Of a stretch of 48,479 nucleotides of DNA, positions 12,240 to 28,933 are shown piece by piece. The notes below the pieces were generated by a model, which saw only the letters and a list, made by a program, of their open reading frames with translations, searched no databases and was not told the origin of the DNA. This DNA comes from Chondrilla cf. caribensis (Eukaryota > Porifera > Demospongiae > Chondrillida > Chondrillidae), in the NCBI GenBank assembly GCA_964020155.1, contig OZ026546.1, forward strand, positions 5,962,900 to 6,011,378, read 5' to 3'. Every line of letters starts with the position of its first letter. Within the stretch, counting starts at the first letter, position 1. Both the position numbers and the translations under genes were made by a program.

Positions 12240-12771
12240 TTAAGTGAACTTATTTCTGTTACATTGAAACATGATAATTACGATGAATTATTATTCAACT
12301 GAACTAAAAGTTTTGTTGAATAAGTTTCTGTTTACTCGTAATACCATTTATTTGTTGATTATGTAATAATACGGTACACTTTAGTGTTAACGTTACAACA
12401 GCAGCATGGGGAACATTGGTATAGCAGTGGGACTCGCGACTGGTATATCTCAGCTGGAATGGTGTCTTCTGCATTCTACATTTGCGGAATGACCAATGGC
12501 AAGTACGCAATCTCAAATTAAAGTGTACTCTATAGTACATGTATCGAAATGAAAACATACAAAGGCAATATACCCGTATTTTCATCGTGCACGCAGATCC
12601 TGCAGCCGGTTGTACGTACCACATGCATGCATTTGTTATCCTTTTTCGCTGTGTGTCGGAAACATCGTCGAACGGTTAACTAAATGTAGTCTATAACACA
12701 GGTTCAACGTTTAGTATAACGTTTTATCAGGTATCCGTCAGCTTGATTTAGCTGAATAAGCATTGATCACA
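12240..12771. other. Intergenic stretch and former promoter
   Basis: It matches 24077-24615. In copy 2 this sequence leads into exon 1 of gene 3; here it leads into a stub. No exon is seen. Confidence 0.55.
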
Positions 12772-12803
12772 ATGCTTCCAATTCTCTCTCTTTTCCTTTT
12801 GGT
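12772..12803 (+). pseudogene. Signal-peptide stub of an IgGFc-domain receptor gene
   Basis: MLPILSLFLL matches the start of gene 3 (MLRILSLLLL at 24616). Homology stops at 12803 inside the signal-peptide exon and minisatellite sequence follows. This marks the right breakpoint of duplication copy 1. An open frame runs on into the satellite as a short Cys-containing tail, but there is no reason to think it is used. Confidence 0.75.
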
Positions 12804-13520
12804 ATGTAATGCATCAATTACTGATGCATGTACACTTTCCTGGAGGTGTTCCGGACCTAATGGTGACTGGCAAAATGTGTTTTGTCATCAGTCGTAAAAT
12901 CACCCCAGTGTGCTAGTGTTAGGCATAGGGTTGGATTAGGTGGTGCTCTAGACCTCTTGGTGACTGGTCAGTTAAGTTCACATTTTGTCACTGGTCACCA
13001 CAGGCTCTCCAGTGTCCATACCAAACTTATCAACACAAAATCTGATGCATGTACAGTACACCCTTCTAGGTGTGTTATAGGCCTTGGGGTGACCAGTTAA
13101 AAAATGTCAAATTTTATTGCTGGTCACCACGGCCCCTCTGACGCCCACGTGATGAACCATAACACAAATACTTATGCTGTATACTCTCCTGGTTGTGTTT
13201 CTAACCCAGTGGTGACCAAACATATGTGTTTGTCACCAGTCCCAAAACCTCCCCATTGTCCATATGATAAATACATACCCTTTAGGTAATTTCACATTTT
13301 TAACTGGTCACCACGGCTCTCCAGTGTCCATACCAAACTTATCAACACAAAATCTGATGCATGTATATCCTTCTAGGTGTGTTATAGCTTTGTGGTGACC
13401 AGTTAAAAATGTCAAATTTTATTGCTGGTCACCACAAGCCCTCTGGTGTCAATGTAATGAATCATACTACAAATACTGATGCATGTGCACCCTTCTTGGC
13501 GACCAACAATATCTGTTTTG
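12804..13520. repeat. Degenerate ~125-bp minisatellite with paired CTGGTCACC/GGTGACCAG motifs
   Basis: CTGGTCACCAC-type unit starts occur near 12993, 13120, 13307 and 13427. GGTGACYRG motifs occur near 12862, 12958, 13088, 13210 and 13393. Near 13089-13128 GGTGACCAG and CTGGTCACC form a 9-bp inverted repeat around an AT-rich loop. A 60-bp segment starting CTCTCCAGTGTCCATACCAA repeats at 13007 and 13317. Confidence 0.75.
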
Positions 13521-13865
13521 TGGACAATTACATTATTATGTTATTACTATGAGAAAATTATTCCCCAGTTCCCATGAACTATGCAGGCAGTTGCTTAACT
13601 CCTATCCTCCCCTATACATTAATAATCCCTAATCTCCGAATGTAGCTAAGGTGTGGGACTGCACGAGCAACCATTTTGGAACGATAATTTATTCCGAGAG
13701 GCCGGATAAACCGAACCGCCGAATAGCTATTAAATTCCGGATAAGCGAGGATCCGCTGTGCTGCTTCTCTGATGTCATCGACTGAGCTGTATTTAATAAG
13801 GAAATTTATTGTTGTTATGATTCTAATTTATAAGCCTAAGTTTCGTTTCAGACTCATTCAAAAGA
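13521..13865. other. Upstream region of the EMI/EGF-like gene
   Basis: Mostly unique sequence with a GC-rich patch at 13690-13755 (CGGATAAACCGAACCGCCGAA...GGATAAGCGAGGATCCGCT) that looks repeat-derived. The promoter should lie here; no TATA box is obvious. Confidence 0.4.
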
Positions 13866-18253
<4,388 letters not shown>

Positions 18254-19508
18254 ACATTTTTCCTTAGTTATTTAATTTAATTTTCCAATTGTGTATGTGT
18301 TGTGAACTTTTCCTACCATCATGTCCCACGTATAATGGAGTATCATATATGAATGTCAAAGTTGTCTTTATGTATACAAACTGACGTACACATTTGTGCC
18401 TTTTGCAATATTATGCATGAAAACGTGGGTACACACGTACAGCAAAGCACGTGCCAACATTCACCAAACTATATAGTAGTGTTGATAAGTTTTGTAATAT
18501 ATACAGCCCAACTTGCTTAGTAAGGTACCCTGAAAAGCAAACTTGTACTTCTTATCAGAAGTGCTTGCTATCATTACTGGTTGACATAGTGTACGTGAGC
18601 TAGGAACTGAGTGATTTCACATGTATTCATGTATACAAACTGACTGCACACATTAAGTTTGCACCTTTCACTATGTTATGGCTGGAAACATGGGCCCAAA
18701 CATACTGCAGAACATGTGCCAACATTCACCAAACTATAGTAGTGTTGGTAAGATTTTGCAATACTGTTCAATTTGCTTTTACTATGTATTCCATCATTGT
18801 GAAGTTAAACCTCTTGCATTTCCTCACACGCTCAGTCCATTCTGAGCACCCTGAAAATCAAAAGATTTCACTGTACAAAGTACTCAAGTCTAAAGCAGTT
18901 TATATGTTTCTACCGTTCTCATCTATGTATTATAGTAATTGTCTAACCCATAGATACTCTATACCTAACCATATCACTCGTGGTTTAGACTCTACAGTAA
19001 CTTGATTAAGTCTACACCACATGCAGACGCATATTATGGGGATTAGCATCACAATTGTGAAAGATGTGGTGTGCACTTGTATGTTTGTCATCCTCATGTC
19101 TGCTCAGTGATGACTGATAATTAGATCACAAACTACAGATCTGTGGGTCAGTATATACAAAGAGAAGACTCTCCCTGCCTAACTTGGTATGCCGTGCGTG
19201 TGCTTTGAATTTCAACCCAGGAATTTTTTCCTACTAAAGCCAGAAAACAGGATTGAAGCCTGCTTCTGTTGAATTCTAAACGACTACTTGTTGTGTGCAT
19301 TAGCTACACTGGTACAGTAAAGTCGTGTTCAGTAGTATTACCGTGGACGCTCTATACTACGCTGTCCATATGCATCTGCGTGTGCATGTGTGGCTGTAAT
19401 ACACGCGTTCGATATGTCTGCATGACGTTGTCAACCCCTTTCCCTCCATTTTTATTACGTCATTGCTACTCATGCGTTGCGCCAATCTTCTGTCATTGAA
19501 CGCTTAAA
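18254..19508. other. Intergenic block of duplication copy 2
   Basis: Counterpart of 6780-8093, with the same diverged internal repeats and promoter-proximal motifs. No gene is seen. Confidence 0.6.
19455..19462. promoter_or_regulatory. CRE/ATF-like motif TTACGTCA
   Basis: It lies 54 bases upstream of the gene 2 ATG and is conserved with 8024-8031 despite a ~20-base deletion between motif and ATG. The upstream CRE-like site of gene 1 is changed here (TGACGTTG). Confidence 0.4.
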
Positions 19509-22500
19509 ATGACAATTGTGACGAGCTTAATTTTGTGCTTAAGCCTACAGCTGGGATGCGTATTTGGCAGCGATCATTGTCCTCTTCGTCCTCAGAGTGT
19601 CACGATAGATCGAACGAGTAACAAAGGTAAGTTCTCTCCAGCATCCATTGGCTAATTCGAACAATAATTATTGTTCCATGGAGTATCTGTACTTGCTCCG
19701 TATCATAATATCTATAGAACCACCAGCGGAATAGCCAAGACTTAAAGGGAAGGCTATATAAAAGAAACCACGTACAAATATAAATCATGCTAACTGTCGT
19801 CGAATCGAAAACTATGCATGTCGTCTATACATAGGCCGTGTATTGGGAATTAATAATTATTTTCACCTACATGGCGAAAAAACAATTGGGTGCACGCACA
19901 CAGGCCTGTAGAAATAAAAACAAGTATAATTCGAGTTCAAAAACTCGTGGGGATGCCACAACGCACTCGAATTACTTGTACGTCTTTCTCAGGTTCAGAA
20001 GAACTTTCGCTGGAGTTATTACGTTTAGCTGCATACATCCTGCATCTTCTAAGCGGTGCGGTTTATATTATCTATGTTCTAACTGTGTGCACACTTGTAT
20101 TAATTTCCACTGAGTCAAAATATGGGGCTAGCTCAAATTTCGAAACCTGCATGTGTAAGCTATTTGTATATAATCTCTTCCGTGCTACACTGTCAACCCA
20201 TGTATTGTGTTATTGGTATTGGTATTGGCATCTTATTTTACGTGGGGACCCCTTTAGCCTGAGGCTACTTTTCAAGGGGCCCACGAATCACAGAGTACAA
20301 CAATCACACTTATTACTAGTTAATTATTAGTCTATCTATCTATTAATCAAAGTTAATCAAAGTTTGGTGGCTTCTTCATTTCTTTGTCCCTTGTGTTGGC
20401 AGGGGGGTGCAGGGAAAAAATCTTGGTTTTCTGGATTCGATCCTGGGCAAGATCACTTCTAGCCCTCCACTCAGTCTTCTCAGCCACCAGCACCCCCCTG
20501 TGTTATTATATTATGTGTTTAATTTGTACTGTATATACATATGCATGTTCTGCAATATAATCATCACTGCATGACTGGTACCTGACTTTACCATCATCGA
20601 TGTTACAAGTTACACAAACAATGTCATGTACAGTGTTCATGAATCAATATTTCCCATATCAGTTTGTGGGATGCAATGTCTACATAGGCGGAGGAATGGT
20701 TTGGCAAGTGGGGGGGGGCTAAAGGCCATGGTACTGAACTCATGATTAATATTGCAATTGTGTCCATGTATGCAATACTCTACATAGACATTCTTGGCCC
20801 ACCTTTGTGATGAGTGGTCCCCCTGGCCCCCCCTATTCTGCCACCTATGGTCTATACATCTACACTTACATCCCTATAATTATCACATTAGTGGTTGCAT
20901 GTGTAGGCCATAACTTTAAGTTAATGAATATCTGAATTACATTTGCCAATGGTTTATTGTGATAATAAAACTACATAATTGCATTGCACTTATAGGGTAT
21001 GAACAAGGAAACCCTGCAGCTGGTAACAAGTTTCTTCTAACTTTTTATGAAAACTACAATGACATCCACCCAACACTGCACCACACTATATTTGTTACTA
21101 CCGGGGAGAGAGAGGAAGTCAGTTTCACTGTCAAAGCATTTGGGATAGGGTTTAAGAGTGTGGAAATGGCTACTCCTCATAAGGTGGTCTCTGTCCAAGT
21201 CCCTACCTTGATAACTAAGTCATCCGTAACACGTGTCAGCAATCGTACAGTGATTGTGGAAGCAGAGAAGGGGAAAACCATCATTGTATATGGAATAAAC
21301 GAGCAAATTAAAACTGCAGATGCTTTCCTCGTTCTACCAATGATGCCAACAGATGGTTCGAAGACCAGCTACAAGTATATTCCTGCTTCCTATGCAGCTA
21401 AGATTCAAGGTTTCCTTGCAATTATTCCTCACTTCTCTGAAGGGAACACAGAAGTGGATGTTCACTTCCATCTCTCTGCCATATCTGAAAGGCCTTTTTA
21501 TCACAATGTGGCCAATAACACTAGATATTGGAATAACGATAATTTGCATTTAACCTTGAATGCATCTGAAAGTCTATACCTCACAGGAGAAGGAGATACA
21601 TGTGGGACAGTTATAGTTACTGATAAGCCCGTATCAGTGTTTAGCGGACTTGAATGTTCCAATGTACCCCGCTCAATACTGGCTTGTGACCATCTTGTGG
21701 AGCAATTCCCACCTGTGTCCACCTGGGGTACTCGCTTTGTCACTGTACCGCTAAAGTACAGGGCAGCATTTGATGTGTTTCGTTTCATTGCAGCTAACAA
21801 CTGTACAGATGTTTGTATATCATGCATAAATTCAATTGGACGGCCTGCATCTTCATGGACATTCACCCTGGACGAAGCAGAATATCATGAAACTAACATT
21901 ACCTCCAATGAGTACTGCATTGTGAAATCAACTAACAGACTCCTAGTCCTCCAGTATAGTGTGGGAAGAGTAGCTGATGGTAATCATACAGGTGATCCCT
22001 TCATGGCTGTCCTTCCACCGGCAGACAGATTCTCCAACAACCTCACTTTTGCCAATTATGACAGTTCCGTACAAACCTACAAGCATGTAGTTAATGTAGT
22101 GATACCGGCAGCATTCTTTCAACCTGATTCCATTTTTCTCGATAACAGCAGACTATCCGATTTGACATTTGAGGCAGTTGCCATCCCAGATGGGTACAGA
22201 ATAGCTTACTACGGTGTTAGGGTTGACATTGAGGCAGGATCACACACACTCTACCACACAAATCAACATGCCGGCTTCGGGATCCTGATGTATGGGTTCA
22301 CTTTTGGTGCCTCCTACGGCTATCCTGGTGCTTATCCTGTGAAAGGCTTCGGTGAGTAGTAATCTCCTGATTATCTTGCATGGCTGCAGCTATGTCTCAT
22401 GTCTCTGTACCATGCATATACACAATGTTGGAATACATTAGGTTAACAATATGACGGTATATAGTTTATAGCTGTATATAAGAGCCATTAACTGTATATG

Positions 22501-24076
22501 TAATTTTGATTTAGATGTGGCCGGGAGTACACTCAGTATCCTCTATTATATCCAGTGCAATGTAAAATACTGCTTGCTTAGCAAATGTAACTTGCTTAAT
22601 CCAACACCTCTGTCGATTCATACACATAATTATGTTCCCCCATCTCATACTGTAACAGCATACATTATCTCTGATATAGATTTGATCTCCCCTTTGCAGT
22701 ACAGTACTTTCTAGTATGTAACAGTATGTAAACGTAAGTAAATTTTAATTTGAACTACAAATACGAATACTATACTGTTCTCAAGATTTGTAGTGAAGCC
22801 CTCAGAACTGCTTGTGGTGTAAATGCACATATTAACATAGGATTGTTTTTATTTAAAAAATAATGTACAAATACTATGCATTAATTTCCTTTATATATTA
22901 TGTGTGATCTGCAGACATCGATCTGTACAACCTGAATGTCGCCAATGCTAGTGACAAGTGTATCAGTGTACTGTGGGACCACCCCCCTGATGTCACTCCT
23001 GGAACACTCACCTACAACGTGGTACTGGAAGATGAGAAGGACTTTGAATATGAGTGGTCCACACCTGATACACAGGGAACAGTTTGTAACCTCAGCCCAG
23101 GTACAGCGTACACCTTCAGGTTGACCTCCAAGAGTACAGATCCCAGCTTATATGCTACTCAAGCCGGGACCACTACAATGAAGGTTGTTACATCTGGTGA
23201 GTCAAAATTCAAACTTATGAAGTAAGTATACTATGCATTTTGCAACATGTGTAAAAGTGTTTTTCTTGGCGAGTAATTTTCATACTAAGAATATTATTAA
23301 ATTTTATTCATTTTAACATGATACTGTAAAATTGTGTTATGCACGTTGTGAATCTCTTGTGTTCAGGTATTTCTGATTCTGCTGTGGAAACAGAATTGTC
23401 ACTTATTACAGCTAATGCAGTTATAGGTATGTATATGTAAATACATTTTGAAATTGTTTTTGTTCATTATTGTGCCTACTGGCTTTCTTACATTCCATTT
23501 GTATATTATCTCAGTGGAACTGCGTTTACAGGTCGCTTCATTAATGAGAGCACTTAGAAAGTTGACCATTTTCCCTACGACACAGGAATTCCTGTACTAT
23601 ATTTATCTTTACTTCTGCATGCTAATAACCTACTGTTACAGTAGTAAGAATTGGGGCTTTGTATTTTTAAGACTACTTCAACTGGTCCTATATATAGGTT
23701 TTCATTAATGAGCTAGGGTTCTACCCCTGTTTATTTGCAAGCGTATTGCATTACCAGATGAAAGACTGAGATAAAAGTGACTCCCCTAGTTAACAGTATT
23801 ATCTTCTCACATCCTGCAGTTCCTGTCTTCCTGCTGCTTGGTATTGTTGGCTGTCTGGTAGTAGTCTTTGGGACGAGACGCTACTATCGCAAAAAGTACA
23901 GTGCAAGTCCCAGAAAGTTGACCCCCAGTGACAACACCAATGACTATGATGAAAGTCGGCTACCTAGAGAACTGGAGGAGCACTATGACCATATTATCAT
24001 TGAACGTAATCCGTCCTACCACAAAAATGTTAAGAAGAACAATAATGAGACCGCTCATTACAGTGAAATTGTTTGA
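19509..24076 (+). CDS. IgGFc-binding-domain/FN3 single-pass receptor, gene 2
   Basis: Exons 19509-19626, 20996-22351, 22915-23196, 23367-23426 and 23820-24076 total 2073 bases (690 aa), all introns phase 1. The plan and tail are as in gene 1 (NYDES-like NDYDES, HYDHII, NPSY, HYSEIV). The IgGFc-type domain is one codon shorter at its start. Against gene 1 it differs in compact patches: YAAKIQG replaces YITDFDG (21391-21411), RYWNND replaces YYFDND, and ENYNDIHPTLH replaces ENHIDVHPTLY, while the CDHLVEQ core is unchanged. Intron 1 holds a SINE and a MITE absent from gene 1. Intron 2 retention again stops after two codons. Confidence 0.85.
19919..20080. repeat. Dispersed hairpin repeat, copy 2 counterpart
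   Basis: Counterpart of 8487-8590. The GC-rich loop has decayed (GGGGATGCCACAACGC), but the AATTCGAGT/ACTCGAATT stem and the TTCTCAGGTTCAGAAGAAC tail remain. Confidence 0.5.
20215..20498 (-). mobile_element. tRNA-derived SINE, intact insertion on the minus strand
   Basis: A 284-bp insertion absent from the gene 1 intron, flanked by a perfect 9-bp direct repeat TGTGTTATT (20206-20214 and 20499-20507). Read on the minus strand it has a box-A-like TGGCTGAGAAG near its 5' end and a box-B-like GGATCGAATCC about 43 bases later. It ends in tandem CCAATACCAATACC. The 3' part contains a strong hairpin (GTGGGCCCCTT...AAGGGGTCCCCAC enclosing TAGCCTCAGGCTA). These are the hallmarks of a tRNA-derived SINE. 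Confidence 0.78.
20684..20849. mobile_element. MITE-like insertion with G-tract/C-tract ends
   Basis: Absent from gene 1 at the equivalent site (about 8953). Its ends are ATAGGCGGAGGAATGG and CTATTCTGCCACCTAT, followed inward by G and C tracts. It is flanked by an imperfect GTCTAYA repeat. This could be a hAT-type non-autonomous element; family uncertain. Confidence 0.5.
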
Positions 24077-24615
24077 TAAGTGAACTTATTTTTGTTACAT
24101 TGAAACATGATAATTACGATGTACGTATTATTATTCAACTAAACTTAGTTTTGTTGAATAAGTTTTGTTTACTCATGATACCATTTATTTGTTGATTACG
24201 TAATTATAATATACGGTACACATTAGTGTTAACGTTACAACAGCAGCATGGGGAATATTGGTATAGCAGTGGGACTCGCGACTGGTATATCTCAGCTGGA
24301 ATGGTGTCTTCTGCAGTCTAGCTACATTCGGGGAACGACCAATGGCAAGTACGCAATCTCAAAGTGTACTCTATAGTACATGTATCGAAATGAAAACATA
24401 CAAAGGCAATATATCCGTATTTTCATCGTGCACGCGGACTCCGCGGACCGGTTGTACGTACCGCATTTGTTTTCCTTTTTCGCTGTGTGTCGGAAACATC
24501 GTCGAACGGTTTCCTAAACGTAGTCTACTATATACTTGAACACAGGTTTAACGTTTAGTATAACGTTTTATCAGGTGTCCGTCGGCTTGTTTTAGCTGAA
24601 TAAGCATTGATCACG
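24077..24615. other. Intergenic region and promoter of gene 3
   Basis: It matches 12240-12771. No coding exon; no clear TATA box or AATAAA. Confidence 0.5.
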
Positions 24616-27600
24616 ATGCTTCGAATTCTCTCTCTTCTCCTTTTGGTGTTCGGTGGAGTGTTCGGGAGCGACCAATGTCCTGGAAATCTACCAAGAGCCT
24701 TCAAAGACCAGACTGGTACGTATTAAAGTGTCTCATCGTGCATAGTACCGAGCCCCATCTCTAATCACAGATACTCAAAGGGCCGAAAAAGGGCAGGACG
24801 GGTGTACTTGTTTATAGAATAATAGCAATTACATACTACACACGTTTGACCATGCATGCTATACTGTGTTTGTGGATTTGATGACTGAAACACCTGAAAG
24901 CTTCTAAAACCCCGTATATATATTTAATACTACAGATACACCACTTACAGTAAATATTATAATAAGTATGTTAACATGTACAGAACATAGAAAGGCTCAT
25001 AATTAACATACAAAGCATCACATTGTATATTTACCTATAAATTAGCTTTGTGTGTATAATTTCGTATTGAACAGATTATTTTATATGAATACTTTCCAAT
25101 TATTCGACTGTACTGGATTTTGTGTGTTTTGCTATGCATATCTATCAGCTACTCCACCCATTTACAGTAAACAAGTTCAAATCCGGGTATAGGGGCACCA
25201 AATAAGTTGACCTTACCCAGGTGTAGTCAACTAATAATGGTTACCCTTATACACCCACGAAAACAAACAAATGAGCATAATCGTGCAGTGGCATTTTGGG
25301 ACATTTACGTAGCAGACATATGTCTGGGTTGACTGTAAAGTGGTCAGTTGTTGACATGTTCATAATTAAATATCACCTCCATGGGATTCAATCTAATTAT
25401 GCATTAACATGTTGGTGGCTTCCTCATTTGAGCCAGTCTAAGCCAGTAGCTAGAGGCAACAACAAGCAATGTTTATACTGTTAATGTCTGAAAATGTGAC
25501 ATAACATTTAATAATTAGACAGTACTATATAAAATAACCTCTTATTGATCACATTTGATATCATAATGATTATATATATATTATGTACATGTAATTATAT
25601 TATATATATATATATATATGTATTGATTTTACATCATAATTATCACAGGATTGAATTATGAAGGAAACCCTGCAGCTGGTAACAAGTTTCTTCTAACTTT
25701 TTATGAAAACCACCCACTGCATGACCCAGGTTACCACCACACTGTATTCGTTACCACTGAGGAGAGAGAGGAGGTCAGTTTCACTGTCAAAGCTCCAGGG
25801 ATAGGATTCAAGAGTGTGGAAATGGCTGCCCGTGGTAAGGTGGTCTCTGTCCAAGTCCCTACCTTCATAACTAATTCATCCGCAACACATGTCAGCAATC
25901 GTACAGTGATTGTGGAAGCAGAGAAGGGGAAAACCATCATCGTATACGGAATAAATGAGAAGACAAAAACTGCAGATGCTTTCCTTGTTCTACCAATGAT
26001 GCCAACAGATGGTTCAAAGACCAGCTACAAGTATATTCCTGCTTCCTATATAACTGATTTTCCAGGTTTCCTTGCAATTATTCCTCAATTCTCTGAAGGG
26101 AACACAGAAGTGGATGTTCACTTCCACTTCACTGGAATATCTAGAGCGCCTTATTATCACAATGTGGCCAATAACACTTCCTATTTCGATAACGATAATT
26201 TGCATTTCACCTTAAATGCATCTGAAAGTGTGTACCTCATTGGACAAGGAGATACTTGTGGAACAGTTATAGTTACTGATAGGCCCGTATCAGTGTTTAG
26301 TGGACTGCAATGTGCCTATGTACCTTCATCAATACTGGCTTGTGACCATCTTGTGGAGCAATTCCCACCTGTGTCCACCTGGGGTACTCGCTTTGTCACT
26401 GTACCACTAAAGTACAGGGCAGCATTTGATGTGTTTCGTTTCATCGCAGCTTACAACTGTACAGATGTTAGTATATCATGCATAAATTCAATTGGACGGC
26501 CAGCATCTTCATGGAATTTCACACTGGATGAAGCGGAGTGTCGTGAAATTAACATTACCTCCGATGAGTACTGCATTGTGAAATCAACCAACAGACTCCT
26601 AGTCCTCCAGTATAGTGTGGGAAGACATGCTGATGGTAATCATACAGGTGATCCCTTCATTGCAGTCCTTCCACCAGCAGACAGATTCTCCAACAACCTC
26701 ACTTTTGCCAATTATGACAGTTCCCTACATGCCTACATGCATGTAATTAATGTAGTGATACCGGCAGCATTCTTTCAACCTGATTCCATTTTTCTTGATA
26801 ACAGCAGACTATCCAATTTGACATATAAGGCAGTTGCCATCCCAGATGGGTACAAAATAGCTTACTACAGTGTGAGGTTTGACATTGAGGTGGGATCACA
26901 CATACTCTACCACACAAATCAACATGCTGGCTTCGGGATCCTGATGTATGGGTTCACTTTTGGTGCCTCCTATGGCTATCCTGGTGCTTACCCTGTGAAA
27001 GGCTTCGGTGAGTTATTTTAATTGGTTTATTTCTATGGATTGGGCTATCATTTATACACAACTACAGAACATAATATCATGTACTCATTGATTATTTATA
27101 TTACATACATTTACTGTTTCTTCATTGCTAATTGAATAATATGCCTGTGTATATGAATGTAGTCAACATCCATTGTAAAATGCTTTCAACTGATATGCTA
27201 TACACAATGATAAAAGTATAATTATATGTTTTTTTTATGAATTTACATTCTGATATGTCACCTGCAGACATTGATCTGTACAACCTGAATGTCGTCAACA
27301 CTAGTGACAAGTGTATCAGTGTACTGTGGGACCACCCCCCTGATGTCACTCCTGGAACACTCACCTACAACGTGGCATTCAAAGATGAGAAGGACTTTGA
27401 ACACAAGTGGTCCACACCTGATACACAGGGAACAGTGTGTAACCTCAGCCCAGGTACGATGTACACCATCAGGTTGACCTCCCAGAGTACAGATCCCAGC
27501 ATATACACTACTCAAGCAGGAACCACTACTATGAGGGTTAAGACTACTGGTAAGTTATACTACTTTTGCATGCTATCATGATACAAATGCATACATACCA

Positions 27601-28594
27601 CAAGTTATATGAACCTCACCCATGCATTAGTCTATCTCAACTCAAGTAAATTCTTTCACAATCACTAGTACTGTTATGTTGTCGATGTATATATCCTTTC
27701 ATTTTGTGTCATAGGTATTCCTAGACCAGTGTCTACTTCAAACTTTGCTACAACTGCATCTCCTAGCCCTGTAACCACGAATCCTAGCCCTGTAACCACA
27801 AATCCTAGCCCTGTAACCACAAATCCCAAGCCTTTAGCAACAAGTCCTAGGCCTGCAACCACAAGTGAGTGATGCATGTATATGTATATGTATATATCCT
27901 GCATACAATCATGTCCAGTATGAGACTGACTTAACTATATAGTTCAGTTGACAATCCTCATCTACCTTGTAGTTTTGTTCCTTGACATGTCACCTGCATG
28001 GAATAAGAAAGATGACTTGTGTTCGCCAATACAATATCAACTACTTTTCACATGCCTGATAAGTATTAATTTTTATATGTACTATATTATATAGTCCGAA
28101 TCTGCAGGATTAATTAATGGTTGATTTTTACAATAATTACTTTTACCACTGAATGGGATCCAAATTAATAATAGATACTTGTATAGTACATCCAGGTTAG
28201 CAAATATTTCCCTCCGTGATATATTTACTTCAATTTGTATGATCTGTTCTGTGTATATTAGGACAAATCCTCCATTTTTATTTTTCTATCTTTAGGCAAT
28301 GTTGTTACAGCAGCGTATGTAGTAATCCCTATCACTATTCTATTGTTGTTAAACATCATCACTGGAGTGGTTATCTTTCTATTGACAAGACGTCATTATC
28401 GCAAGAAAAGAGAACTTGAGACTCCTATAAGGTTCAATCCAAACGACGACTGCATCCATGAAAACCTTTTTTCAGAGTTGCATGATGAGAAAACCTCAGC
28501 AGGAAATATCCCAGTTGGGGTGTGTGCTGAAGCTGAAACGTATGACAACCCATGCTTTTCCCCAGATGAGAAGGAAGTCGACAATTGGGATTGA
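24616..28594 (+). CDS. IgGFc-binding-domain/FN3 receptor, gene 3, with tyrosine-substituted tail
   Basis: Exons 24616-24715, 25649-27007, 27268-27549, 27715-27864 and 28296-28594 total 2190 bases (729 aa), all introns phase 1. Signal peptide MLRILSLLLLVFGGVFG. The IgGFc-type domain starts GLNYEGNPAAGNKF. FN3 exon as in its neighbours. The stalk exon is long, with about five Pro/Thr repeats (SPVTTNP type), likely O-glycosylated. The TM is ILLLLNIITGVVIFLL. The tail aligns without gaps to that of gene 4 after RRHYRKKRE, but the five distal tyrosines there are His, His, Cys, Phe and Asp here. One new tyrosine appears in TYDNP, a YxN Grb2-SH2-type context. AATAAA at 28604-28609. Intron 1 (24716-25648) holds AT-rich sequence and a weak fold-back near 25185-25257. 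Confidence 0.85.
27763..27864 (+). repeat. Pro/Thr-rich stalk repeats in gene 3
   Basis: Five 21-base units encode SPSPVTT, NPSPVTT, NPSPVTT, NPKPLAT and SPRPATT. Gene 4 has a single SPVTT unit and gene 5 a single PPVTT unit, so stalk length differs through in-frame repeat number. Confidence 0.88.
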
Positions 28595-28603
28595 TGATGC
28601 CTC

Positions 28604-28609
28604 AATAAA
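28604..28609 (+). terminator. Polyadenylation signal AATAAA of gene 3
   Basis: A canonical hexamer 10 bases after the stop codon at 28592-28594. It leaves a very short 3' UTR before the gene 4 promoter, only about 330 bases away. Confidence 0.55.
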
Positions 28610-28793
28610 TCACAAATATTCTTGATATAAACAGTAGATAACCCCCAACAATAGCTACTATTAACGTTAACTGTAGAATTCACACAATCAGGACAAGCAT
28701 CTTTGTATCCCCATTGCAGTTTACATTCGTAGTATTGTGTTTGAGTGTTATTATGAATTGTCTATGATGCGAATGACCTATACGTCAATTTAA

Positions 28794-28806
28794 CGCCCAA
28801 TGGGCG
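28794..28806. promoter_or_regulatory. Conserved palindrome CGCCCAATGGGCG upstream of gene 4
   Basis: A 6-bp inverted repeat with one spacer base, containing a CCAAT core and followed by ATATAGTGCA. It begins 140 bases before the ATG. The same element lies 137 bases before the ATG of genes 5 and 6, within a conserved block that includes GGCGTTTGTCGGTTT. Probable core promoter element (NF-Y/CCAAT type). Confidence 0.55.
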
Positions 28807-28933
28807 ATATAGTGCATGTTTATTGTAGAAGAATTTTCGTGAGGGAGTTCCTATTAAGTTTAGCATTGCCATAGATCGCGTAACGTTCTTATAAGGCGTT
28901 TGTCGGTTTAGTTCCAGTTGAAGAAGTATCACA

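Noticed and set aside
12804..13520. CRISPR-like array
   Set aside because: The repeats are long, degenerate and not separated by unique spacers of constant length, and the DNA is animal. It is a minisatellite.
25175..25184. GTTCAAATCC resembling a tRNA B box in intron 1 of gene 3
   Set aside because: No A box at suitable distance, no cloverleaf and no target duplication found.
25405..25470. Possible fragment of the SINE found at 20215-20498 (AAATGAGGAAGCCACCAAC on the minus strand)
   Set aside because: Only about 19 bases resemble it, which is too short to support.
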